Notes: generated from the sequence alone by a model not told the origin. Counted from the stretch's first letter, positions 38,216 to 49,712 are shown. The stretch is 64,000 nt of DNA from Psychrobacter sp. (GCF_030454045.1 NZ_JAKDJE010000002.1:32728-96727); one strand, 5' to 3'. Program-made: numbers and translations.

Positions 38216-39991
38216 TTAACGATCACAATCCGCCATCACAATATCAATCGATGCCAAATACATAATGGCATCAGAAACCAGTGAGCCATTAATGACCGAT
38301 GGCATCTGCTGTATATGAGCAAACGTTGGCGTACGGATACGCGTACGATAGCTCATTGTGGCTTTGTCTGAGGTAATATAATAACTGTTCAGACCTTTGG
38401 TCGCCTCGACAATCGTCGTACACTCACCCGCTGGCATTACAGGACCCCATGATACGGAGATAAAGTGGTTAATCAGCGTTTCGATATCGTTCAGTGTACG
38501 GTCTTTCGGCGGTGGTACGGCCAGTGGATGATCTGCTTTATAGGGGCCTTGTGGCATGTTGTCCATACATTGACGGATGATACGCAATGATTGACGCATC
38601 TCCTCAACTTTGACCATACAGCGATCGTAAGCATCACCGTTGTAGCCAACCGGTATCTCAAAATCGTAATTCTCATAGCCCATGTAAGGACGCGCTTTAC
38701 GTAAATCAAAGTCTACACCAGTCGCACGCAAACCTGCACCTGTCACACCCCAAGCCAATGCTTGCTTGGCATTATACTGAGCGACGCCTTGGGTGCGACC
38801 TTTGAGCACGCTGTTTTGTAGTGCTGCTTTGACATACTCGTCCAAGCGTTTTGGCATCCAATCTAAGAACTCACGAACCAAACGCTGCCAACCACGTGGC
38901 AAGTCAGCCGCCGTACCGCCAATACGGAACCAAGCCGGATGCATACGGTAGCCTGTCACGGCTTCGATGACGTCATAGGCTTTTTGGCGATCGGTAAACA
39001 TATAAAATACAGGGGTCATACCACCTGCATCCTGAATGAATGTACCGACATATAGCAAATTGTTGGTAATACGGAAAAACTCGCTCATCATCACACGGAT
39101 AGTTTCGGCGCGAGGTGGGACGGTAATCCCAGCGAGCTTTTCCACCGACATGATATAAGGCAGCTCATTCATCACCCCGCCCAGATAATCGATACGGTCG
39201 GTATAAGGGATGAATGAGTGCCATGTTTGACGCTCAGCCATTTTTTCTGCACCGCGATGGTGGTAGCCAATATCAGGGATACAATCGACGACTTCCTCGC
39301 CATCTAGCTGTAGTACTAAGCGAAACGCACCGTGAGCGGACGGGTGATTAGGACCGATGTTCAAGAACATAAAATCTTCATCGCGGCCTGAGCGTTTCAT
39401 ACCCCACTCCTCTGGGACAAAACGCAGATTCTCTTGCTCGTATTGCTGCTTGGCCGTATTTAAGAAGTACGGGGTAAATTCCGTCGCACGCGCATGATAC
39501 TCTTTGCGTAGTGGATGACCTTCCCAGTATTTTGGCAATAAAATACGAGTCAAATGCGGATGACCGCTAAAGACAATACCGAACATATCCCACACTTCGC
39601 GCTCATACCAGTTGGCGTTTGGCCAAATATTGGTCGCGCTTGGCACATTGAGATCGTCTTCGCTCAGCGCGACCTTGACGCGTACGTCGCTATTGCGCTC
39701 AAGCGACATCAAATGATAAAACACCGTAAAGTCACTGTCAGGTAACCCTGCACGATGCTGACGCAAGCGCTCATCTATGGCTGACAAATCAAATAGCATG
39801 ACGTAGGGCTTGGGCAGTTTGCGCAAAAATAAAAGCACGTCTAATAAAACTGCACGCGCCACCCAGACTGTTGGAATCTCATCCACAGTGTGCTGTACGA
39901 CAAATTTACCAGCATACTTTTGCTCCAGCTCTGTGATGACGGCTGGGACGGGCTTGATCTTAGGATCTGTGTTTTCGACTACCGTGACCAT
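38216..39991 (-). CDS. nuoCD: NADH-quinone oxidoreductase subunits C and D, fused
   Basis: 591 residues: a NuoC (30-kDa) domain at about 1-180 (with [20 protein letters not shown] and [12 protein letters not shown]) and a NuoD (49-kDa) domain at about 205-591 ([49 protein letters not shown], and the C-terminal [20 protein letters not shown]...[12 protein letters not shown]). The fusion is the usual state in gammaproteobacteria such as E. coli (596-600 residues). NuoD residues His and Tyr of the quinone site are in the HPSAHG and YTDRIDY segments. Confidence 0.97.
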   Translation of the reverse strand: MVTVVENTDPKIKPVPAVITELEQKYAGKFVVQHTVDEIPTVWVARAVLLDVLLFLRKLPKPYVMLFDLSAIDERLRQHRAGLPDSDFTVFYHLMSLERNSDVRVKVALSEDDLNVPSATNIWPNANWYEREVWDMFGIVFSGHPHLTRILLPKYWEGHPLRKEYHARATEFTPYFLNTAKQQYEQENLRFVPEEWGMKRSGRDEDFMFLNIGPNHPSAHGAFRLVLQLDGEEVVDCIPDIGYHHRGAEKMAERQTWHSFIPYTDRIDYLGGVMNELPYIMSVEKLAGITVPPRAETIRVMMSEFFRITNNLLYVGTFIQDAGGMTPVFYMFTDRQKAYDVIEAVTGYRMHPAWFRIGGTAADLPRGWQRLVREFLDWMPKRLDEYVKAALQNSVLKGRTQGVAQYNAKQALAWGVTGAGLRATGVDFDLRKARPYMGYENYDFEIPVGYNGDAYDRCMVKVEEMRQSLRIIRQCMDNMPQGPYKADHPLAVPPPKDRTLNDIETLINHFISVSWGPVMPAGECTTIVEATKGLNSYYITSDKATMSYRTRIRTPTFAHIQQMPSVINGSLVSDAIMYLASIDIVMADCDR

Positions 39992-40117
39992 GAATGATGT
40001 ATTCCTTCATTAATCATAACTGAGCGATGTCAATCACAGTTAAGCTATGTCAGTCATAACCAAACCATGATGAGCGCATAAAATATTGAGGTTGCTAAAT
40101 CTACATGCTATCTAAAT

Positions 40118-40786
40118 TTAGATGCTATCAGGGCTGCGCAGGTTTTTTACAGCAATACGATCTGCTTGTTTACGGTCACGCTCAGGGGTCATCTGCGGTT
40201 GATAGACCCCCTGCTCATTGACATGGATGCCCAGCGGACGACGCTCTTTGGTGATAGATTCTTGTAGCAACATCAAGCCTTGAATCAATGCTTCTGGACG
40301 TGGCGGACAGCCTGGCACATACACATCAACAGGGATCACTTTATCCACCCCTTGTACGACAGAATAGATGTCATACATGCCGCCTGAGTTGGCACAAGCA
40401 CCCATAGAGATGACCCATTTTGGCTCAAGCATTTGCTCATAAAGACGCTGAATAACAGGGGCCATTTTGACAAAACATGTACCAGCAACGATCATAACGT
40501 CTGCCTGACGGGGTGAGGCGCGGATAACTTCGGCCCCAAAGCGTGACAAATCATGAACGGCGGTTAAGGTAGTAGCGTATTCAACATAACAGCAAGAAGT
40601 ACCAAAGTTAAATGGCCACAGTGAGTGCTTGCGACCCCAGTTTGCTGTTGAATGAACGAGATCTTCTAGACGACCCATAAAGACGTTTTTATTGACTTCA
40701 TCCTCAATCGGATCATTGACCGTTTGGCGGGTCTGCGCAGGATAGGTATCTGCATCAGGGTTGGCTTTTGTTAATGTGTATTTCAT
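40118..40786 (-). CDS. nuoB: NADH-quinone oxidoreductase subunit B
   Basis: 222 residues; carries cluster N2, the last Fe-S centre before quinone. Ligand segments are GTSCCYVEY (adjacent Cys pair), GTCFVKMAP and [10 protein letters not shown]. Start: [13 protein letters not shown] at 40786 with AAAGG nine bases upstream is preferred over the ATG at 40795 (spacing four), and it matches the N-terminus I recall from Acinetobacter. The 137-bp gap from nuoA is longer than elsewhere in the operon. Confidence 0.96.
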   Translation of the reverse strand: MKYTLTKANPDADTYPAQTRQTVNDPIEDEVNKNVFMGRLEDLVHSTANWGRKHSLWPFNFGTSCCYVEYATTLTAVHDLSRFGAEVIRASPRQADVMIVAGTCFVKMAPVIQRLYEQMLEPKWVISMGACANSGGMYDIYSVVQGVDKVIPVDVYVPGCPPRPEALIQGLMLLQESITKERRPLGIHVNEQGVYQPQMTPERDRKQADRIAVKNLRSPDSI

Positions 40787-40923
40787 AACATACAACCTTT
40801 ATATTAGGCTTGGCGTCACACTCATCTTGTATACGCTGTCGCCAAAAATTTCGTTATTAATAAGGGGCCAATCACAAGCAATCGTTGCAACAAAATGCGA
40901 TCAGCGAAAGCCAGCAGCACTCA

Positions 40924-41547
40924 CTAGTTTGCAGGCTTGTCGTTTTGTGCAGACGTCGCAAAATCCACAGAAGTCACATTACCTGTGGTATTGATATGAT
41001 CAATGTTTTGTAGATGGCGACGGTTTGTCTCAATATTGTTTGAGACATTGATTTGACCGGATGATTGCGCGGGTACTTTACCAGTAGGATCGACCATCAG
41101 CTCATGAGCACCATCAAACTTGGTGATATCTGCTAAGTTAAAGCCAGCAGGCGCGGCATATAAGCGTGCCTTTTTACGCAGCTTGTCAGCAGGTGCCCAG
41201 TTCATCGCGCCCAGACTCAGCTCATAAATCAAACCGATAATCAGAATAGTGATAAAGGTAGCAGCAGCGGCAAAACCAAGCCAGCCGGCCTCTCGTACTG
41301 ACACAGAATACGCGTAGAGATACAGCGCCTCTAAATCGAAAATCACAAAGAAAATCGCGACCAAATAGAATTTAGCAGACAAACGAATACGGGCGTTGCC
41401 AGATCCGACAACACCCGCTTCAAATATTTCTTCTTTTTGTGAGCCTTGAGAGCGACCGCCAAGTAAGCGCGGTACCACCAGCATAAAGACAACTAGCCCA
41501 ATGGCGGCTAAGATAAAAGCAATGGCTGACCAATTAAAAGCAGACAT
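40924..41547 (-). CDS. nuoA: NADH-quinone oxidoreductase subunit A
   Basis: 207 residues; E. coli NuoA has 147. The first 130 residues are the conserved three-helix domain: LLGGRSQGSQKEEIFEAGVV (family EPYECG-like loop region), RLSAKFYLVAIFFVIFDLEALYLYA (conserved acidic helix; quoted at its ends) and GLIYELSLGAMNWAP. A polar tail of about 75 residues, rich in Asn, Thr and Asp, follows. It is the first gene of the operon, so the nuo promoter should lie above 41547. Confidence 0.95.
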   Translation of the reverse strand: MSAFNWSAIAFILAAIGLVVFMLVVPRLLGGRSQGSQKEEIFEAGVVGSGNARIRLSAKFYLVAIFFVIFDLEALYLYAYSVSVREAGWLGFAAAATFITILIIGLIYELSLGAMNWAPADKLRKKARLYAAPAGFNLADITKFDGAHELMVDPTGKVPAQSSGQINVSNNIETNRRHLQNIDHINTTGNVTSVDFATSAQNDKPAN

Positions 41548-42359
41548 GATAATACGTGCTCCTCACCCAATCGAGTGTCAGACGCCGTGCAAGCAATGCC
41601 AATCAAGGTCATCTTGCGACAGGTCAACACAGACGAAAACACAAAGCAACTGTCACTGTATTTAAGTCACTGCTACTGTATTTAAGTAACTGTCATTGAG
41701 TCACATGTTAGGTATTTTGCTGGTAATAACCAATTATTGAGCTTATTGACGACGGTGTCAGACCTGACCAACGGTAGAGATTCCGCTATGTATGCGGATA
41801 GATAAAGGCTGGTCGCCCAACGCATCTTCTAACAACGTAAGATCAACGTATTAAATCAATATCATATCTGACTGCGTACTTAATTGATTTAATAGCTCAT
41901 TACACGTGGTCAATAATGACGTAACAACTGGCATAAATTATTTACGTACTATACGCATCTCAGTGTTTAAAAGCTAGTTTTTAACTGCATTGAACAGTCA
42001 TTTTAAGTGTAAAAAAATATGTTTTTTCTCATTTTACATTATGATATAGACGATAACTTATATTAACCCCAAATCCATGCTTTCTGAGCCAAGTAAACAC
42101 TGCGACCATTCAAAGCAAAACTCAGTCAACTCGATGGGCGTTTTCGTCGATCAACTCCGCCCCAAAGTCATCATTTTTGCTTTATAATGACCCACCTAAT
42201 TTGATGATATGTCATCATCAACTCCTAAACACTATTATCCTTATAATACATACTATTCAGTTATCACGATGATATTGATTTGGATGATAGGCATGGCCCT
42301 CATTTGCTTGTGCACTATCAGTCCTACTCTCTTTTTGCTTTTGTCTTACAGGTCACGTT
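41548..42359. other. Divergent intergenic region nuoA-rep
   Basis: 812 bp. It should contain the nuo and rep promoters, but no convincing -35/-10 pair was picked out by eye. It holds a short 20-bp tandem repeat at about 41649-41705 and A/T-rich sequence near 42000-42060. A frame from 42209 overlaps the rep start and looks like chance. Confidence 0.6.
41649..41705. repeat. Imperfect 20-bp tandem repeat, about 2.7 copies
   Basis: Units at 41651-41670 and 41671-41690 differ at three positions and share CTGTATTTAAGT; a third unit starting TGTCATTGAG is partial. About 100 bp before nuoA, in its upstream region. Confidence 0.6.
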
Positions 42360-44393
42360 ATGAGTCAACTCAATCCCAAACAATCCGAGGCCATGCTCTA
42401 CGTATCCGGCCCCCTACTGGTACTCGCAGGTGCCGGCTCCGGTAAGACCTCCGTGATTACCCGCAAGATTGCCTATTTGATTCAAGAATGCGATATGCCA
42501 GCCGAGCGCATCACAGCGGTGACCTTTACCAATAAAGCGGCACGTGAGATGAAAGCGCGTGTGAGCAAACTGCTCCCAAGTGAAAAAACGCGCGGCCTCA
42601 CGGTCTCGACCTTTCACCAATTTGGCCTGCAGTTTTTGCGCTATGAGCTGATGCATACGCCACTAAAAGGTAACTTCTCTATCATGGACAGCGATGACAG
42701 TAAGCGCCTCTTGATGGAGCTTATGATGCGCGACAACTTGAGTGGTGCTGAAAGCCGCGAGCTGGTCGGCAAAGCCATCAAGATGATTTCTGATTGGAAA
42801 AACGATTTGATTGAGCCTGACAAGGCAGTGGAAACCTTAGACGATCCAGAAGAAATGATTTTTGCGACGCTTTATGCGCTTTATGAGCGTAACTTGCGTG
42901 CGTATAACGCCGTCGATTTTGATGATTTGATTGTGCTACCTACCAAGATACTGCGCGAAAATAGAGAGCTGCGTGACAAATGGCAAAACCGTATCCGTTA
43001 TCTGTTGGTCGATGAGTACCAAGATACCAATACCGCTCAGTACGAGATGATTAAGCATTTGGTTGGACCGCAAGGGCGATTTACGGTGGTGGGTGATGAC
43101 GACCAATCTATCTATGCGTGGCGCGGGGCAAAACCTGAAAATATGGCGCTGCTAAAAGAGGACTTTCCAAAACTAAAAATCGTCATGCTTGAGCAAAACT
43201 ACCGCTCTACCACGCGTATTTTGACCTCAGCCAATGCCGTTATTCTGAACAACGAGCATTTATTTGAGAAAAAACTGTGGTCAGATAAAGGCCAAGGCGA
43301 GAAAATCCGCATCATCAATTGCCGTAATGATGACGATGAGTCTGAGCGCGTCGCCAAAGAGATTGTCACGCACAAATTGCGGTTTGGCAATGAGTGGGAG
43401 CAGTATGCGGTGCTCTACCGCAGTAACTTTCAGGCACGAATGCTTGAGGCACAATTGCGCCAGCTACAAGTTCCTTATAAGCTATCAGGCGGTCAATCCT
43501 TCTTTGCCCGTAGTGAAATCAAAGACATCATGGGCTATCTACGCCTGATTTTGAACCCCGAAGACGACAGCGCGTTTTTGCGTATTATCAATACGCCCAA
43601 GCGCGGTATGGGACCTGCGACGCTAGAAAAGCTTGGCTTATTTGCTCAAGAGCATAGTATCTCGCTACTGGCTTCTTGTACTCATGCCGGCTTGGCTCAT
43701 GTGTTGCCGTCAAAAGCGTATGGCACGATCAAAGAGTTTGGCGAATTCATCGAGCACTATACACGTGAGCTCGATCAACACCCTGACCCTGTGCCAATCG
43801 TACGCCAAATGATTGATGAGACGGGCTATATTGATTTTGTCCGTAGCGATGCCAAAACCCCGCAGCAAGAAAAAAACCGTATTGATAATATCGATATGCT
43901 CTATACCAGTATCCAATCGCTCATTAATCGCGCGGAAGAGGACGAGGATCGGACGATTGATACCATCATCCGTAAGCTGGTCTTGCTCGATATGCTTGAG
44001 CAGCAGCAAGAAGAAGAGAACACCAACAAAGTCAATCTAATGACCTTACATGCTGCAAAAGGTTTGGAGTTTGACTTTGTCTATATCATGGGGCTTGAGG
44101 AAGAAATGCTGCCACATCGTAACTCTATTATGAGTGAGACGATCGAAGAAGAGCGTCGCCTCATGTACGTGGGCATCACCCGTGCGCGCCGTGAGCTGAC
44201 ACTGACACTGGCAACCCAGCGCCGTGCTGGTGGTCAAATGCGCGTGACCTCAGAATCACGGTTTTTGGATGAGCTGCCAGAAGATCATATCGACTGGCCC
44301 GCCAAGGCCAAAAAGAAACAAGCCACTAAAGATCCGGCAAAAGTGGCTGATGAATATTTGGCCAATATTCGCGCTTTATTGGGTAAACGCTAA
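42360..44393 (+). CDS. rep: ATP-dependent DNA helicase Rep
   Basis: 677-residue superfamily 1A 3'-5' helicase that helps replication forks pass protein blocks. Motif I is VLAGAGSGKTSVI, Ia AVTFTNKAAREM, II YLLVDEYQDTN, III VVGDDDQSIYAWRGA, IV EQNYRST, V MTLHAAKGLEFDFVYI and VI MYVGITRARREL. The phrases SDWKNDLIEPDKA and NAVDFDDLIVLPTKIL match Rep more than UvrD, and the length equals E. coli Rep (673) rather than UvrD (720). CAGG lies eight bases before the ATG. It starts the plus-strand series to mgtE. Confidence 0.95.
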   Translation: MSQLNPKQSEAMLYVSGPLLVLAGAGSGKTSVITRKIAYLIQECDMPAERITAVTFTNKAAREMKARVSKLLPSEKTRGLTVSTFHQFGLQFLRYELMHTPLKGNFSIMDSDDSKRLLMELMMRDNLSGAESRELVGKAIKMISDWKNDLIEPDKAVETLDDPEEMIFATLYALYERNLRAYNAVDFDDLIVLPTKILRENRELRDKWQNRIRYLLVDEYQDTNTAQYEMIKHLVGPQGRFTVVGDDDQSIYAWRGAKPENMALLKEDFPKLKIVMLEQNYRSTTRILTSANAVILNNEHLFEKKLWSDKGQGEKIRIINCRNDDDESERVAKEIVTHKLRFGNEWEQYAVLYRSNFQARMLEAQLRQLQVPYKLSGGQSFFARSEIKDIMGYLRLILNPEDDSAFLRIINTPKRGMGPATLEKLGLFAQEHSISLLASCTHAGLAHVLPSKAYGTIKEFGEFIEHYTRELDQHPDPVPIVRQMIDETGYIDFVRSDAKTPQQEKNRIDNIDMLYTSIQSLINRAEEDEDRTIDTIIRKLVLLDMLEQQQEEENTNKVNLMTLHAAKGLEFDFVYIMGLEEEMLPHRNSIMSETIEEERRLMYVGITRARRELTLTLATQRRAGGQMRVTSESRFLDELPEDHIDWPAKAKKKQATKDPAKVADEYLANIRALLGKR

Positions 44394-44501
44394 TAGGGAT
44401 GCGAATACGATTGACACCAATGACAACACCATGAGCAAACACCCATCCAACGTTTGATGCGTTGCCATTATTAACATTTTTTAAGAGATATTGGAACCTT
44501 T

Positions 44502-45905
44502 ATGCCTACGCCACCGCCTGAACAAGAACGACCATCGACCCTGCAAGGGGATTACAATCCTGCAGAGTATAGCGCTGAGTACAAGCTGCTGTACCTGCAA
44601 GAGTTAGTCGCAAAAGAAGCTTCCAAAGAGATTGCTGAATTCCTCGCTAAGCAATCAGAGTACGAGATTGCTAACTTGCTAGAGTCCTTCCCTATCCAAG
44701 ACCGCCTGCTGATTTGGGAGCAAGTACCCGATAATATCAAAGGTGAGGTGCTGGCCGAGCTAGAAGATGAGACGCGCCAGCCTTTACTTGAAAACGTCTC
44801 CTCCAAAGAAATCTCCTTATTCACTCAAGATCTAGATGCCCAAGACATCTCGGAGATTTTGGACACGGTGACCGACAGCGTCCGCACCTCGGTGATGGCG
44901 ACGCTGGACGAAGATATCCGTGTGCAGGTCAATAAACTCGACACCTATGCCGATTGGGAAGTCGGTCGCTATATGGACCCTGATACCATTCAGGTCAGAG
45001 ACGACATTACGCTGGCTGAGGTACAAGACTGGCTGCGCGCCAATGACGATCTGCTCGACGACGAAAGCCAAGAGCTGTTGGTCGTCGATCAAAGCCAGCA
45101 GTTGCTTGGGCTGCTAAGCTTGGTGGATTTGATCAAACATGATCAAACCACTTTGGTCTCAGAGCTTATCGACCCTGCTATCACCATCAATGATCGCCTC
45201 AATATCACCGATGCGGCGGCGATTTTTCGCTCAGAAGACATTCGTTTTGCCCCTGTCATCAACAGCCATGGCGAGCTGGTCGGTCAGTTGAATGCCGAGG
45301 ACATCATGGAGATTATCCAAGATGATGTCGATAGCACCATGAAAAACCTCGCAGGTGTCAGCCAAGATGAGGAGCTGTTTGCCCCTATCTTGACCAGCGC
45401 CAAAAGCCGTAGTATCTGGCTCGGTATCAACCTGTGTACCGCCCTATTGGCGGCGGCGGTCATCGGTCAGTTTGAGGCGGTGTTGGCAAAAGTGGTGGCG
45501 CTGGCGATTTTAATGCCCGTGGTTGCCAGTATGGGCGGTATCGCTGGCTCGCAAACATTAACAGTCGTCATTCGTGGTATAGCGATGGGTCAAATTGGTG
45601 GCTCCAACCGTTTATGGCTACTGAATAAAGAGCTGTGGGTCGGCGCGATAAACGGTACGATATGGGCGATAATCATGGCGTTTATCGCCCAATTGTGGTT
45701 TCATGATATCAAGATCAGTGCGGTCGTTGGCTTGGCAATCGCCATCAATATGACTGCAGCCAATGTCTCAGGCATTAGCATTCCTTTACTCCTAAAACGC
45801 ATGAATATCGACCCTGCTCTATCAGCGTCGGTGATTTTGACCACCGTCACTGATATTGTCGGTTTTATGTCGTTTTTGGGCCTAGCAAGTGTGCTGATAC
45901 TGTGA
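44502..45905 (+). CDS. mgtE: Magnesium transporter MgtE
   Basis: 467 residues. An N-terminal MgtE superhelical domain (about 30-150, many acidic residues that sense Mg2+), two CBS domains (about 150-275; MDPDTIQVRDDITLAEVQDW and DPAITINDRLNITDAA) and five membrane helices. The pore motifs are PVVASMGGIAGSQTLTVVIRG and AANVSGISIPLLLKRMNIDPA. It imports Mg2+ (and possibly Co2+) and closes when cytoplasmic Mg2+ is high. No Mg2+ riboswitch was recognised upstream. It is 108 bp after rep and is followed by a terminator. Confidence 0.94.
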   Translation: MPTPPPEQERPSTLQGDYNPAEYSAEYKLLYLQELVAKEASKEIAEFLAKQSEYEIANLLESFPIQDRLLIWEQVPDNIKGEVLAELEDETRQPLLENVSSKEISLFTQDLDAQDISEILDTVTDSVRTSVMATLDEDIRVQVNKLDTYADWEVGRYMDPDTIQVRDDITLAEVQDWLRANDDLLDDESQELLVVDQSQQLLGLLSLVDLIKHDQTTLVSELIDPAITINDRLNITDAAAIFRSEDIRFAPVINSHGELVGQLNAEDIMEIIQDDVDSTMKNLAGVSQDEELFAPILTSAKSRSIWLGINLCTALLAAAVIGQFEAVLAKVVALAILMPVVASMGGIAGSQTLTVVIRGIAMGQIGGSNRLWLLNKELWVGAINGTIWAIIMAFIAQLWFHDIKISAVVGLAIAINMTAANVSGISIPLLLKRMNIDPALSASVILTTVTDIVGFMSFLGLASVLIL

Positions 45906-45970
45906 GTGAGCACCAAAGCAGTCATGTAGCAGTCATTGACTTTTTTGTTTTTACAAAGCCAATCGGCGTC

Positions 45971-45991
45971 GCCTGAATCAGGCATTTTTTT
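45971..45991 (+). terminator. Terminator after mgtE
   Basis: GCCTG-AAT-CAGGC (45971-45983) followed by A and T7. It lies 65 bp beyond the mgtE stop and just before dut. Confidence 0.75.
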
Positions 45992-46033
45992 GAATTTAAT
46001 TTACAACCTATCCAATCGTTGAGTGAGTGCGTT

Positions 46034-46498
46034 ATGCAAGCTGTACAAGTAAAAGTGTTAAACCCGAAAATCGTTGAAGACAAGGCATTTTCTTTGCCGA
46101 CACGTGCAACCGATGGCAGTGCTGGTATTGATTTGCGCGCCTGTATCGATGCGCCTTTGACCATCAAAGCAGGGGAAACACATCTTGTCGGTACAGGTCT
46201 GGCTGTATATATCGAGGACCCTAATTATGCTGGGATGATTCTGCCGCGCTCAGGGCTGGGCCATAAGCACGGTATTGTTTTAGGGAATTTGGTGGGTTTG
46301 ATCGATGCCGACTACCAAGGCGAGCTGATGGTCAGTATTTGGAATCGTAGCGCTGCGGATTTTGTATTAAACCCAGCAGAGCGCATGGCGCAGTATATTG
46401 TCGTCCCTGTCGCTCGCCCTGAATTTACCGTGGTCACAGAGTTTAATGATACCAGTGCGCGCGGCGCAGGCGGTTTTGGTCATTCAGGTCGCCAGTAG
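46034..46498 (+). CDS. dut: Deoxyuridine 5'-triphosphate nucleotidohydrolase
   Basis: 154 residues, the trimeric dUTPase size (E. coli 152). All five motifs are visible: [10 protein letters not shown] (1), [10 protein letters not shown] (2), [19 protein letters not shown] (3), [12 protein letters not shown] (4) and [11 protein letters not shown] (5, the mobile tail). It hydrolyses dUTP to dUMP, keeping uracil out of DNA and supplying dTMP synthesis. ATG 46034 is preferred over the TTG at 46019. The dut-algC-argB order is as in Pseudomonas aeruginosa. Confidence 0.97.
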   Translation: MQAVQVKVLNPKIVEDKAFSLPTRATDGSAGIDLRACIDAPLTIKAGETHLVGTGLAVYIEDPNYAGMILPRSGLGHKHGIVLGNLVGLIDADYQGELMVSIWNRSAADFVLNPAERMAQYIVVPVARPEFTVVTEFNDTSARGAGGFGHSGRQ

Positions 46499-46602
46499 AC
46501 CGACTTGCTTTTTTTGACTATTTAATAACTGTCGCTTGAATGGAAGACAGGCTCTAGAAAACCTCTACTATTTTAACCATCACGCCATAAGGAGAGTAAG
46601 CG

Positions 46603-48486
46603 ATGCCATCTTTTGCTGCGCAGCAATCCTTATTTCGTGCTTATGATATTCGCGGGCCGCGTCAGCATTTTACCACCGATTTTATTCAGGCATTGGGGCA
46701 CGCTTTTGCCCATCTATATCAAACCGCCGAATACCGAGACACCAGCGCTGATATGGATGCTTTGGCAAATGTCGATCCGTCAAATATCAGTCAGTCAAAC
46801 ACAAATCAGCACAGCATCAGTCAGCAGCATACCCTTCCCAATACCATAAACAACACCAACAAACAAAGCATCGTCGTCATCGGCTACGATGTGCGCTGCA
46901 GCAGTGATGACATCGCACATACCTTAGCGACTATCTTGGCACAGCATGGCCTACATGTCATTCAGCTCGGTTTGGTGACCACACCGATGATGGCATATTG
47001 GGCGGCGCAATATCAGGGACATGGCATTATGGTGACCGCCAGTCACTCGGCCAAAGACATCTTAGGCATAAAATGGCTGGTAAACCATCAGTCCCCTAGC
47101 TGTGCTGAGATTCAAGCGCTCTATCAGCAGCTAGTGCCTCCTGATACGCCGCTTGCTTTGACTGCAGCGATAGGTTCGCTGGGGCATCTGCCAACGGAGC
47201 AAGTGAGTCATGGCTATATCGACGCCATTTATCATGTTTTTAGCCAGCTATATCCTCTATACCCTATAAGTGGTGAGCAGACCTGTGATAAAGCATCACC
47301 CCATCACGGACAATACAGCGCAGCCCAGCGGCCATGCAGCGACTGGCGCTATGCTGCGCCCAAGCTTGAGCTGACGGTAGTGATCGACTGTATGCACGGG
47401 GCGACCAGTCACATCGCTCAGCCTTTATTTCAGCGTTTTTGTCAGAGCGTTGTCATGCTTAACGATACAGCAGACGGTCATTTTCCTTTGGGTAACCCCG
47501 ACCCTACTGAGCCAAGTCGGCTCAAACAGTTGCAGCAAGCGGTCACCACGCACAAAGCCGATATCGGACTGGCGTTCGATGGCGATGGCGACAGGCTGAT
47601 GGTCGTCGATGAAAATGGCAAGACGGTGATGCCAGATCATCTGTTGTATCTACTGGCAAAATCCGCGCTCTGCGATAGCGCGCCTAACCCAGCTTCAACC
47701 GCGGTGCCTCAAGTACTGTTTGATGTTAAGTGCTCCCACCATCTGCCTGCATTGCTGGCCGAGCTGGGCGCTGAGCCTATCGTGAGCAGGACGGGGAGCA
47801 GTCTGATGCGCCAGCAGATGCAGCATACCGATAGCCGCATTGTCTTTGCAGGCGAGTTATCGGGGCATTTTATTTTTAATGACAAGCGTTTTATCGCTTA
47901 TGATGATGCCATGTACGCGGCATTACGGCTATTGCATGGATTGGCCGCTCAGCCGGACGATGCTACCAAAACCTCCTTAGCAGCTATCACCCAAAGCCTG
48001 CCTACGCTGGTCAGTACCGCCGATCATTATCTGCCAGTACCGTATGCCCTCACGCGCGAGCGCTCTATCGTGACGCAGCTACAGGTTTTTTGTCAGTATA
48101 TACAGCAGCTCATGGATGCAGCCCGCGAGCAGTCCGATATAGCAGAGTCTCAAGAAGATTGCTTGGTCAATCCTACCTGCAGCCACACAGTTGCTAATGA
48201 ACGCTCGTCTTGTGATTGTATAGCGCAACAGCCCGCTATCACCTTAGCGCAGGCGCGGCAGTTATTGCCTATCGGCACGAGACTGAGCTGTATCGACGGT
48301 GTGCGCTTGGATTTTGCGCATGGTTTTGGCGTATTGCGGCAGTCCAATACCAGTCATCACCTGACCGCGCGCTTTGCAGGTGATAGTCTTGACAATTTAA
48401 AAGAAGTACAAAACAGATTTGCCGCTTTATGCCGACCCTTTGATCACAGACTGGCAGAGCAAATCATCGCGATTGCTGCTGAATAA
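46603..48486 (+). CDS. algC: Phosphomannomutase/phosphoglucomutase (AlgC-like), enlarged
   Basis: 627 residues against 463 for P. aeruginosa AlgC. Family landmarks are LFRAYDIRGP at the start, active-site Ser147 in VTASHSAKDILGIKW, metal loop AFDGDGDRLMVVDE, sugar loop AGELSGHFIFND and phosphate loop RQSNTSHHLTARF. The catalytic loop normally reads TASHNP; here Ser-Ala replaces Asn-Pro. Extra material includes a Gln/Asn/Ser-rich insert at about 58-88 and a Cys/His-containing insert at about 223-245. It interconverts mannose and glucose 1- and 6-phosphates for surface polysaccharide precursors. A strong AGGAG site precedes 46603. Synteny with dut and argB supports the name. Confidence 0.9.
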   Translation: MPSFAAQQSLFRAYDIRGPRQHFTTDFIQALGHAFAHLYQTAEYRDTSADMDALANVDPSNISQSNTNQHSISQQHTLPNTINNTNKQSIVVIGYDVRCSSDDIAHTLATILAQHGLHVIQLGLVTTPMMAYWAAQYQGHGIMVTASHSAKDILGIKWLVNHQSPSCAEIQALYQQLVPPDTPLALTAAIGSLGHLPTEQVSHGYIDAIYHVFSQLYPLYPISGEQTCDKASPHHGQYSAAQRPCSDWRYAAPKLELTVVIDCMHGATSHIAQPLFQRFCQSVVMLNDTADGHFPLGNPDPTEPSRLKQLQQAVTTHKADIGLAFDGDGDRLMVVDENGKTVMPDHLLYLLAKSALCDSAPNPASTAVPQVLFDVKCSHHLPALLAELGAEPIVSRTGSSLMRQQMQHTDSRIVFAGELSGHFIFNDKRFIAYDDAMYAALRLLHGLAAQPDDATKTSLAAITQSLPTLVSTADHYLPVPYALTRERSIVTQLQVFCQYIQQLMDAAREQSDIAESQEDCLVNPTCSHTVANERSSCDCIAQQPAITLAQARQLLPIGTRLSCIDGVRLDFAHGFGVLRQSNTSHHLTARFAGDSLDNLKEVQNRFAALCRPFDHRLAEQIIAIAAE

Positions 48487-48539
48487 CTTATCACCCCCAC
48501 TTTTTTGGCTTATATTTTTACCCTGTACCTTTACCGTAG

Positions 48540-49451
<912 letters not shown>

Positions 49452-49475
49452 TTCAGCTAAAAACAGGAATCAGTC

Positions 49476-49712
49476 ATGTCTCTTCCGCTATGGTCTCTGC
49501 TATTTATCTTAGAAAGTATCTACTGCTGGTGGATTATTGGCTACGGCGGTGCGCGCTGGATAGAGGGCTGGAAGTCGTTCTTTATGATTGAGTGGTTTGC
49601 GCTTGATTGGACAGCAGAGCAAATACGTCTTTACGTGCTCATTATTTGGTGCTTTAGTGTGATTTGGTTTATTGTTGGCGTTATTAAGCCTGAGCTAAGA
49701 TTTTATTATTAG
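49476..49712 (+). CDS. Small tryptophan-rich membrane protein, unknown function
   Basis: 78 residues with two predicted membrane helices (about 5-25, LLFILESIYCWWIIGYGG, and 50-70, LYVLIIWCFSVIWFIVGVI) and nine Trp. It starts 24 bp after argB on the same strand and probably shares its transcript. A strong hairpin terminator is embedded in its last codons and stop. No family is recognised. Coding is likely from the clean two-helix topology and position; the function is open. Confidence 0.6.
   Translation: MSLPLWSLLFILESIYCWWIIGYGGARWIEGWKSFFMIEWFALDWTAEQIRLYVLIIWCFSVIWFIVGVIKPELRFYY

Noticed and set aside
42209..42445. Frame overlapping the rep start, with a hydrophobic N-terminus
   Set aside because: It ends in Arg-rich translation of the rep start in the wrong frame; rep has a proper ribosome site and all helicase motifs. 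Judged to be chance.
44394..44501. Possible Mg2+ riboswitch before mgtE
   Set aside because: The 108-bp gap is too short for the known Mg2+ riboswitch and no strong stems were seen.
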